Shown here: piece by piece, positions 15,014 to 20,427 of the stretch
Layout of the letters: each line of letters opens with the position of its first letter
Numbering within the stretch: the stretch's first letter is position 1
Assembly: GCA_016926475.1 (NCBI GenBank)
Contig: JAFGON010000105.1
Location: forward strand, 1-20,427
DNA length: 20,427 nucleotides
Direction: 5' to 3'
Source: a candidate division WOR-3 bacterium
Lineage (GTDB): Bacteria > SDB-A
The notes under the pieces: generated by a model
Database searches by the model: none
Seen by the model: the letters and a program-made list of their open reading frames with translations, nothing else
Told to the model about the DNA's origin: nothing
Made by a program: the position numbers and the translations under genes

Positions 15014-15895
15014 GTGCTGATTATATTCAAGATTTTTCCAATAGTATTGTCCTTCGGCGTCAGTTTTTTCAAATGGAACATGGCTGGTCCTAGCGATTTT
15101 ATTGCTTTCGGCAATTATTTTTCTGTTTTTTCGGATTCTCTTTTTTGGCGTTCTTTTCTCAACACTTTTTATTACACCCTTTTCAGCCTTCCCTTTTCCA
15201 TTGGATTATCTATGTTTTTCGCAATCCTGTTGAATTCCGTTACAAGAGGAAAGACGCTTTTCCGCGTGATCTACTATCTTCCCGTCGTCACTTCCATAGT
15301 GGCGGTATCGGTTGTCTGGAAATGGGTCTATCATCCTAAAGTCGGCCTTCTGAATTCTTTTCTTTCCCTGTTCAACGTAAAAGGTCCTGAGTGGCTCGAT
15401 GAATACAGGGGAATATTTGAACTGATCATGAAAATAGATCTTCCGCGCGGTCTGGAAGGCCCTTCTCTGGCACTGTTGAGTCTTGCCGCCATGTCTGTCT
15501 GGAAAAGTCTCGGATACGATATCCTGATTTTTCTCGCCGGTCTCCAAAATATTCCGCAGACTTATTACGAAGCCGCTAAACTTGACGGAGCTGGGGTTTG
15601 GAACACTTTTAGGCACATAACTTTTCCTTTGCTCTCTCCGACGACTTTTTACGTTTTCATAATGTCGACAATTGGTTCCTTTCAAGTCTTCGCTCCTGTT
15701 TGGCTCATGACAGGACCCCCCGCGGGAGGTCCTGTCGACAGCACGAATGTTATTGTTTTTTATCTTTACGAGAAAGCCTTCCAGTTTTTCAAATTCGGCG
15801 CGGCAAGCGCCACCGCGTTTATTTTGTTTTCGCTTCTTCTAACACTGACGGCGATTCAGAGAAAATATTCCGAGAGAAAAGTTTTCTATGGATAA
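15014..15895 (+). CDS. Sugar-type ABC transporter permease (MalF/UgpA-like)
   Basis: Inner-membrane permease subunit of a carbohydrate-uptake (CUT1-type) ABC importer. Seen: about six hydrophobic helices and the EAA loop that docks the ATPase (YYEAAKLDGAGVWNTFRHITF, about residues 183-203), then LPLSP-like proline (FPLLSP). Annotated from GTG 15014 (293 aa), the first canonical start. The frame continues upstream with 18 more codons of family-like N-terminus (KKHSHWLYLVPALS), so the real start may be CTG 14960 with an AGGGG site. The window has no ATPase; such permeases often share an MsmX/MalK-type subunit encoded elsewhere. The next permease lies 83 bp downstream, bridged by a small ORF. 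Substrate cannot be read from sequence; sugar or oligosaccharide is the family norm. Confidence 0.88.
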   Translation: MLIIFKIFPIVLSFGVSFFKWNMAGPSDFIAFGNYFSVFSDSLFWRSFLNTFYYTLFSLPFSIGLSMFFAILLNSVTRGKTLFRVIYYLPVVTSIVAVSVVWKWVYHPKVGLLNSFLSLFNVKGPEWLDEYRGIFELIMKIDLPRGLEGPSLALLSLAAMSVWKSLGYDILIFLAGLQNIPQTYYEAAKLDGAGVWNTFRHITFPLLSPTTFYVFIMSTIGSFQVFAPVWLMTGPPAGGPVDSTNVIVFYLYEKAFQFFKFGAASATAFILFSLLLTLTAIQRKYSERKVFYG

Positions 15896-15986
15896 AGCGT
15901 CAATCCAAAAGCATCTCTCGGCTAAATTTCCGGACAGAAATATTTTTATGCATGAAAACAGGGCCATAAAAACACTGTATGGCTAA
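15888..15986 (+). CDS. Possible 32-residue coupling peptide between the two permease genes
   Basis: A short ORF from ATG 15888 to TAA 15986 (MDKASIQKHLSAKF and so on, ending LYG). Its start overlaps the upstream permease's stop by 8 nt (ATGGATAA) and its stop overlaps the downstream permease's start by 8 nt (ATGGCTAA). It fills exactly the only real gap in the operon. No membrane segment, no known domain, and no clear ribosome site of its own, so it would depend on reinitiation. It may be a chance ORF. Confidence 0.25.
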   Translation: MDKASIQKHLSAKFPDRNIFMHENRAIKTLYG

Positions 15987-16797
15987 GTCAAAAAAAATAA
16001 TTTCCTACACAGTGCTGGTTTTAGGAGCAATTTCCATGGTTGCACCCTTTTACTGGATGTTGATCACGGCTTTCAAGACACCTGCAGAGGCGATAGCCAT
16101 TCCTCCCACGTGGATGCCATCAGAGTTCACCTTCACGAATTTCAAAGAAGCTTGGACAAAAGTGCCTTGGTTCAGGTATTTCTTCAACACCGCCATAGTG
16201 GCGGTGTTTGTCCTGATAGGAAATTTGGTCACTTCAATCACAGCGGGTTACGCGTTTTCGAATTTCGAGTTTAAAAGCAAAAACAAAGTATTTCTTCTTT
16301 TTCTTGCCACGCTGATGATCCCTATGCCTGTTTATATAATACCGGGGTATCTCATATTGACTTACATGAATTGGATAGACACATACGCAGCTCTCATCGT
16401 GCCATGGACAGTCAGCGTTTTCTCGATTTTCCTTGTCCGTCAGCACATGAAATCGATTCCCTCCGAACTTTGGGACGCTTCGAGGATAGACGGCTGCGGG
16501 AGATTCTGCTACCTTTTCAGAGTCGTCGTCCCCCTTATAAAACCCGCCCTGGCAACAGTTTCAATTTTTTCAATCGTCAGTTCCTGGAACAGTTTTTTGT
16601 GGCCTCTTGTGGTGACTAATTCCAAAAACCTGAGACCCATTCAAGTCGGCTTGGCGTACTTCACCCAGGAACAAAGCACCGATTATACTCTTTTATCCGC
16701 CGCGGCTACATTTACAGCTTTTCCTCTCGTCATTCTTTTCCTGTTCGCTCAGAAACAGATAATAAACAGTTTCACCCGATCAGGACTGAAAGATTGA
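15979..16797 (+). CDS. Sugar-type ABC transporter permease (MalG/UgpE-like)
   Basis: Second inner-membrane permease of the same importer, pairing with the upstream one to form the channel. Seen in 272 residues: an N-terminal helix (SYTVLVLGAISMVAPFYWML), the typical periplasmic stretch with IPPTWMPSEFTFTNF, five more hydrophobic helices, and an EAA loop variant (ELWDASRIDGCGRFCYLF, about residues 160-177). It ends in FTRSGLKD, typical of MalG-type proteins. ATG 15979 is the only sensible start because an in-frame TAA lies 12 nt upstream at 15967; the ribosome site is poor. Its stop overlaps the next gene's start (TTGA). EAA-type contacts imply an ATPase subunit, which must be encoded elsewhere. 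Confidence 0.92.
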   Translation: MAKSKKIISYTVLVLGAISMVAPFYWMLITAFKTPAEAIAIPPTWMPSEFTFTNFKEAWTKVPWFRYFFNTAIVAVFVLIGNLVTSITAGYAFSNFEFKSKNKVFLLFLATLMIPMPVYIIPGYLILTYMNWIDTYAALIVPWTVSVFSIFLVRQHMKSIPSELWDASRIDGCGRFCYLFRVVVPLIKPALATVSIFSIVSSWNSFLWPLVVTNSKNLRPIQVGLAYFTQEQSTDYTLLSAAATFTAFPLVILFLFAQKQIINSFTRSGLKD

Positions 16798-18053
16798 AAA
16801 AGATTCGCCTGTTGTTGCCGCTTTTTTTGACTGTTCTAATATCTACCTGCTCCAACCATTCACGGGATAAAGTCACCGTGACTTTCTGGCACGCCATGGG
16901 AGGCAAGTTGGGGACCACGCTCGACAGCCTTGTGGAAGAATTCAACTCTCAGCACGCTGAAATTCGTATTGTAGCGACTTCCGTAGGAAACTACGGAGCG
17001 CTCGCGCAGAAACTCATGGCATCAGTAATGGCTGGAAAACCGCCCGTGATAGCCCAGAGCTACGAATCCTGGACGGACCAATTCAGGGAGGCCGGCGCAA
17101 TAGTCCCTCTCAACTCTTTCGTGAATTCAGACGCCGGGTACACAGAAGTCGAAATTAATGACTATTTCACGCCTATCTGGAACAATAATATATGGGGCGA
17201 CACCATTTGGAGCATGCCGTTTAACAAAAGCCTCGGCGTCGTATTTTACAACTACGACTACTTCGATTCTCTGGGCACAGGATTCCCCTCCACATGGGAA
17301 AACATGCTCGGAGCGTGTTCGGTTTATTCTTCTCCCGAAAATGAACTTTACGCTTTCGCAATGCCTTCCAATACATGGTTTTTCGAAACAGCTCTTTTCC
17401 AAAGAGGGGGCGCCCTGCTGGAAGAAACAAATGGCGAAGTCTTCTTCGACGACAGTTTAGCCGTTTCACTTCTCGAAGAGCTCAAAAAACTCACAGACGA
17501 AGAAAGAATTTGCTATCTCGGTTCCGGCTACCAGTCTCAGGATGAATTTGTCACGGGCAGAACAATAATTTCATGGGGAAGCGTGGTCTCATACTCTTAT
17601 ATGATGAAAAAAAATCCTTCTTTTAGAATCGGGGTCTCGACACTCCCCCCGCCGACCGGCGGAAAAGATGTCAGCGTGATTGCGGGCACGAATATTATAA
17701 TATTCTCCAAATCATCCCCCGAGCAGCAAGTTGCCGCGTGGGAATTCATAAAATGGTTCAACTCACCTGAAGTTCAAGCTGTCTGGGCCATAAACACAGG
17801 ATACATCCCGACTCGACGTAGCTCCTTGCGGATCGAGGAAATGGTGAACTACCTCTCTGAGATTCCCGGGTCAGATGAAGTCTACCGTAAGATTGACTGG
17901 GCGGTTTCAGAACCTAAAATCGGGGCTTGGTTTTCAGGCAGGATTTACCTCTCACAGGCGATAGAATACACACTCAGAGGCGTCATGCCCGCAGATCAAA
18001 GCCTTAAAATGGCGAGTGAAAAACTCAGACACGACATCTCGGAGAGTTTTTAA
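16794..18053 (+). CDS. ABC transporter solute-binding lipoprotein (family 1, sugar type)
   Basis: Periplasmic, lipid-anchored binding protein that delivers substrate to the two permeases. Seen in 419 residues: KK-rich start, hydrophobic run and a lipobox-like LISTCS with C19 as the lipidation site (Thr at -1 is unusual but tolerated). Then the family opening VTVTFWHAMGGKLG and the conserved binding-protein core (FNSQHAEIRIV, KLMASVMAGKPPVIAQ, GFPSTWENM, ending with WEFIKWFNSPEVQAVW). Start: TTG 16794 overlaps the permease's TGA (TTGA), with AGGA 8 nt upstream. No ATG fits the signal peptide. It is the last gene of the run, an unusual place because binding proteins are commonly encoded first. 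Substrate is unknown; the UgpB/MalE-type fold is likely. Confidence 0.92.
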   Translation: MKKIRLLLPLFLTVLISTCSNHSRDKVTVTFWHAMGGKLGTTLDSLVEEFNSQHAEIRIVATSVGNYGALAQKLMASVMAGKPPVIAQSYESWTDQFREAGAIVPLNSFVNSDAGYTEVEINDYFTPIWNNNIWGDTIWSMPFNKSLGVVFYNYDYFDSLGTGFPSTWENMLGACSVYSSPENELYAFAMPSNTWFFETALFQRGGALLEETNGEVFFDDSLAVSLLEELKKLTDEERICYLGSGYQSQDEFVTGRTIISWGSVVSYSYMMKKNPSFRIGVSTLPPPTGGKDVSVIAGTNIIIFSKSSPEQQVAAWEFIKWFNSPEVQAVWAINTGYIPTRRSSLRIEEMVNYLSEIPGSDEVYRKIDWAVSEPKIGAWFSGRIYLSQAIEYTLRGVMPADQSLKMASEKLRHDISESF

Positions 18054-18163
18054 TCCAAGGAAGGCTCCCCCAAAAAATCGACCCATAATTGATGTATTTT
18101 ATGAGCCTCTTGATTTGAATTCTCAATAGGTGTCCGATCTGGCAAAAAGAGAGTTTGTAATCC
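18042..18163. repeat. Imperfect 15-bp direct repeat around the gap before the tRNA
   Basis: GAGAGTTTTTAATCC (18042-18056, covering the stop of the binding-protein gene) recurs as GAGAGTTTGTAATCC (18149-18163), 14 of 15 identical, 107 bp apart. The 92 bp between the copies hold AGGCTC and GAGCCT, a 6-bp inverted pair with a long loop. I see no gene or terminator in this 156-bp gap (18054-18209) beyond the tRNA promoter. Confidence 0.4.
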
Positions 18164-18170
18164 TAAAATG

Positions 18171-18199
18171 TTTCAACTCCGAAAAAATAATGCTATAAT
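18171..18199 (+). promoter_or_regulatory. Promoter of tRNA-Leu
   Basis: TTTCAA (18171-18176), a 17-nt spacer and a perfect TATAAT (18194-18199) with TGC before it (extended -10). Transcription would begin within a few bases of the tRNA 5' end, giving a very short leader. The same transcript may run on into tig, since no terminator separates them. Confidence 0.75.
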
Positions 18200-18209
18200 G
18201 TTTTTTTTT

Positions 18210-18290
18210 GCGAGAGTGGCGGAACTGGCAGACGCGCTGGACTTAGGATCCAGTCCTAAACGGGTAGGGGTTCGATTCCCCTCTCTCGCA
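18210..18290 (+). tRNA. tRNA-Leu, anticodon UAG
   Basis: Complete class II tRNA. Acceptor GCGAGAG (18210-18216) pairs with CTCTCGC (18283-18289), discriminator A at 18290. D stem GCG/CGC. Anticodon stem CTGGA/TCCAG around loop CTTAGGA, anticodon TAG (18244-18246), which reads CUN leucine codons. A 12-nt variable arm fits leucine. T arm AGGGG-TTCGATT-CCCCT. The 3' CCA is not encoded (GTA follows), so it must be added enzymatically, consistent with a CCA-adding type enzyme being encoded in this window. Confidence 0.97.
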
Positions 18291-18318
18291 GTAGAAATTT
18301 TATTCTCTTTTTTGAAAT

Positions 18319-18323
18319 GGAGG
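18319..18323 (+). promoter_or_regulatory. Ribosome binding site deciding the trigger factor start
   Basis: GGAGG overlaps the first in-frame ATG (18317) and sits only 2 nt from the second (18326), but 5 nt from TTG 18329. It therefore points to TTG as the start, giving MRISVEKL, the usual trigger factor opening. Confidence 0.6.
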
Positions 18324-18328
18324 AAATG

Positions 18329-19603
18329 TTGAGAATTTCTGTTGAAAAATTGTCTTCTACCAAGAGAAATCTGACAATCGAAGAATCTTCCGAGATAATT
18401 GACCAAGAAGAAAGCAAGATAATTTCTGAAATAGCTTCTACGCACAGTTTCCCCGGTTTCAGAAAGGGTAAAGCTCCTGTGTCTATGATAAGAAAACTTT
18501 ATGAAAATGACATTGCCGAGACAAGCCTTAACAACGTGATTAACGACCTGTCGCATAAAGCTATTGAAAAAGAAAATCTCGCGCCAATAGGAAACATAGA
18601 AGAAAAAAACGTTAAAATTGAAAACGGCATGCTCAGCTTCACTATAACTTTTGAAGTTCTCCCGGAAATACAGGACACACCTCTTGAAAACCTTGAAATT
18701 GAAAAACCCGTTTATGCCGTCAACGATACTCTTGTCGAAAAAAGACTCGATCTGGTAAGAGAGAGGTCTTCTTTCCTCGTCTCAGTCCAAAGAGAATCCC
18801 AAAAAGAAGATTTTCTCCTGTGCGACTTCTCCGTCAAAGATGAAGACGGAAATGTCCTTGACGATTTGTCCTTCAAAGAGAAAATGCTGGTCATCAACGA
18901 AAATTCATTTTGGAAAGGATTTCACGAAAATCTGGTTGGAAGAAATAAAGACGCCCGATGCAATTTCGAGTTTATGGTGCCTGAAGAAGATTCGAAATAC
19001 GGGGGTAAAAAACTCCTTTTCAATATTTTGATAAAAGAAATCAAACAGAAAGCCTTGCCTGAGTTAAACGACGAACTCGCCAAAGAATTCAATTTTAACA
19101 GCCTTGAAGAAATGAAAAATGACATAGAAAAAAATTTAGCCGAAGAACTGTCGCGTAAAAGCGAAATAGATTTTGAAAACAATATCATGAAATCTTTGGA
19201 AGAATCCTACAATTTCGAGACCCCACTTTCGCTAATCGAAATCGAGACCAAAGAAATGATATCCTCTCTTAAAAAACATTTCGACATTGATAACAACCGC
19301 GATTCACTGCGCTCGGAGATAGACGAATCAGCTCGAAAAAGAGTGAAACAGAATCTTATTCTCGACCATTTAGCAGAAAAACTCCATGTTGAAGTATCCG
19401 ATGATGAATTGAAAGAAAATCTTATAAAGACAATTTCAAACGAAGTCGGTTACGATAATTTAAGCAGACCGACAATCAAAAGCAAACTAAACGACACCAA
19501 GTTCATAAGAGAAATTTATTCAAGGGTCAAGAGAACCAAAACACTTGACGAAATCAAAAAAATGATAAAGCTTAAGGAGGTTCGGGAAAATGAACCGCAA
19601 TGA
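18329..19603 (+). CDS. tig: Trigger factor, ribosome-associated chaperone
   Basis: ATP-independent chaperone that binds the ribosomal exit tunnel and shields nascent chains. Seen: N-terminal ribosome-binding domain with the signature [10 protein letters not shown] (about residues 41-50 from the TTG start), a central PPIase-like domain (about 150-240), and a long helical C-terminal chaperone domain. Length (424 aa) is normal. The PPIase region ([17 protein letters not shown]) is poorly matched to the active FKBP-type pattern, so isomerase activity may be weak or lost. Start: TTG 18329, favoured by GGAGG 5 nt upstream; ATG 18317 or 18326 would add 4 or 1 residues. It follows tRNA-Leu by 38 nt and overlaps clpP by 14 nt. 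Confidence 0.93.
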   Translation: MRISVEKLSSTKRNLTIEESSEIIDQEESKIISEIASTHSFPGFRKGKAPVSMIRKLYENDIAETSLNNVINDLSHKAIEKENLAPIGNIEEKNVKIENGMLSFTITFEVLPEIQDTPLENLEIEKPVYAVNDTLVEKRLDLVRERSSFLVSVQRESQKEDFLLCDFSVKDEDGNVLDDLSFKEKMLVINENSFWKGFHENLVGRNKDARCNFEFMVPEEDSKYGGKKLLFNILIKEIKQKALPELNDELAKEFNFNSLEEMKNDIEKNLAEELSRKSEIDFENNIMKSLEESYNFETPLSLIEIETKEMISSLKKHFDIDNNRDSLRSEIDESARKRVKQNLILDHLAEKLHVEVSDDELKENLIKTISNEVGYDNLSRPTIKSKLNDTKFIREIYSRVKRTKTLDEIKKMIKLKEVRENEPQ

Positions 19604-20234
19604 AAATTATTCTTATGTCGTACCTCTCGTCATCGAGAGAACATCAAGAGGCGAGCAGGCTTACGATATATACTCCAGACTGCTGAAAGACAGGATTATA
19701 TTCATAGGCTCTCCTATAGACGACAATGTCGCCAACGCCGTCGTAGCCCAGCTTCTGTTCCTCGAAGCCGATGATCCTGAAAAGGACATCAACCTATACG
19801 TCAACTCCCCTGGAGGGAATATATCCTCTGGGCTTGCTATTTACGACACGATGCGGTTTATTAAACCCGATATTTCAACGACCTGCGTCGGTCAGGCGAC
19901 TAGTATGGCGGCGGTTCTTTTGGCGGCTGGAAAAAAAGGCAAAAGATACGCCCTCCCGCATTCAAGAATAATGATCCATCAGCCATGGGGAGGAGTTCAA
20001 GGACAAGCCGTCGACATAGAAATTGAAGCAAAAGAAATCATAAAGATGAGGAAGGAACTCGAAAACATACTTTCTCACCACACCGGTCAAACAATCGAGA
20101 AAATATCCACTGATTCCGACAGGAACTATTGGATGAATGCCGAAGAAGCCAAAAATTACGGAGTCGTAGACGAGGTTATACTCTTCAGAGCAAAAGACTC
20201 GGTCAATGAGAAAGAAAATGAAAAAGAAAGATAA
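19590..20234 (+). CDS. clpP: ATP-dependent Clp protease proteolytic subunit
   Basis: Serine protease subunit that forms the tetradecameric barrel degrading proteins fed by Clp ATPases in the cytoplasm. Seen in 214 residues: N-terminal [20 protein letters not shown], the glycine-rich [15 protein letters not shown] strand, and the full catalytic triad S105 (GQATSMAA), H130 (MIHQPWGG) and D177 (DSDRNYWM). Thr before the Ser replaces the usual Ala or Ser; the rest is standard. Start ATG with AAGGAGG 9 nt upstream, inside the end of tig (14-nt overlap). The charged tail (KENEKER) overlaps the clpX start by 17 nt. The tig-clpP-clpX order is the common one. Confidence 0.97.
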   Translation: MNRNENYSYVVPLVIERTSRGEQAYDIYSRLLKDRIIFIGSPIDDNVANAVVAQLLFLEADDPEKDINLYVNSPGGNISSGLAIYDTMRFIKPDISTTCVGQATSMAAVLLAAGKKGKRYALPHSRIMIHQPWGGVQGQAVDIEIEAKEIIKMRKELENILSHHTGQTIEKISTDSDRNYWMNAEEAKNYGVVDEVILFRAKDSVNEKENEKER

Positions 20235-20427
20235 AACCGGTATTGAAAGGTCATGTTCCTTTTGTAATTCCAGGGAAAATATCGGCAACTATTTAATTCA
20301 AGGCAAAAACGCCTATATATGCCTGAACTGCGTTAAAAATTTATATGAATCAATTTTTAAAACTCCCAACAAGACAATAGATTTTAACTCAAAGAGCCAT
20401 TCGCTTCCTCTTCCGGCTGAAATAAAA
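20218..20427 (+). CDS. clpX: ATP-dependent Clp protease ATP-binding subunit ClpX (5' part)
   Basis: The first 70 codons of the AAA+ unfoldase that feeds substrates to ClpP; the frame runs off the window. Seen: the N-terminal zinc-binding domain with C13, C16, C35 and C38 (CSFC, 18 residues, CLNC), the sequence YICLNCV, and then LPLPAEIK, matching the LPTPxEIK stretch that precedes the AAA+ domain. The ATPase motifs lie beyond the window. ATG 20218 overlaps the end of clpP by 17 nt; the ribosome site is weak (GAGAAAG), so translational coupling to clpP is likely. Confidence 0.93.
   Translation, partial: MKKKDKTGIERSCSFCNSRENIGNYLIQGKNAYICLNCVKNLYESIFKTPNKTIDFNSKSHSLPLPAEIK

Noticed and set aside
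15206-15685. 159-codon minus-strand ORF inside the first permease gene
   Set aside because: It lies antisense to an unambiguous permease with an EAA loop. Its product is Arg/Lys/Gln-rich without recognisable features.
18057-18148. AGGCTC/GAGCCT inverted pair as a terminator of the transporter run
   Set aside because: The stem is 6 bp with a loop of over 30 nt and no following T run, so it is not convincing as an intrinsic terminator.
18173-18556. 127-codon minus-strand ORF across tRNA-Leu and the start of tig
   Set aside because: It crosses a well-formed tRNA and its promoter on the other strand. Its middle part is simply the reverse complement of the tRNA.
1-20427. CRISPR array, insertion sequence, prophage or toxin-antitoxin genes
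   Set aside because: No regularly spaced repeats, transposase or integrase motifs, phage genes or small toxin-antitoxin pairs were seen. The MazG-like protein is a pyrophosphohydrolase and has no MazEF partner here.

Overview
The window looks like a piece of chromosome from a Gram-negative bacterium. Evidence for an outer membrane is a protein with an Omp85-type C-terminal barrel, a lipoprotein-type solute-binding protein, and a secreted protein ending in a FlgD/type-IX-secretion-like sorting domain. The DNA is moderately AT-rich, Shine-Dalgarno sites are strong (AAGGAG type), genes often overlap, and non-ATG starts are common. The sorting domain, the Omp85 fusion and a secreted family known to me mainly from Bacteroidetes-like genomes suggest the FCB group or a nearby candidate phylum (for example WOR-3/Stahlbacteria, Cloacimonadota, Marinimicrobia). 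This placement is inference. No insertion sequence, prophage, CRISPR array or integrase was seen.

Left part (1-5600), two large cytosolic signalling proteins facing each other. The first has two class III cyclase domains, a P-loop ATPase and TPRs, the layout of animal soluble adenylyl cyclase (ADCY10). The second, on the minus strand, is a TPR/coiled-coil histidine kinase with no membrane segment and no receiver. Their 3' ends overlap by 23 bp.

Minus-strand block (5671-10740). A secreted protein with a C-terminal sorting domain has its own strong promoter and a textbook terminator. Upstream of it is a tight three-gene run: a MazG-like nucleotide pyrophosphohydrolase, a CCA-adding/poly(A) polymerase-type nucleotidyltransferase with an HD domain, and a predicted secreted protein of a family that databases often label asparagine synthetase B.

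Plus-strand block (10790-18053). A CPBP-family membrane protein is followed by a promoter and a compact run of five main genes: a Roadblock/LC7-like protein, a fusion of HExxH peptidase, TolB-like propeller and Omp85 barrel, two sugar-type ABC permeases, and their lipoprotein solute-binding protein. The importer has no ATPase here. Junctions are mostly overlaps. The exception is between the permeases, where a 32-codon ORF overlaps both neighbours.

Right end (18171-20427), housekeeping: tRNA-Leu(UAG) with its own promoter, then tig, clpP and the first 70 codons of clpX, all overlapping. This is the usual folding/proteolysis cluster. No gene-free stretch exceeds 300 bases. The largest gaps are 18054-18209 and 7616-7781.
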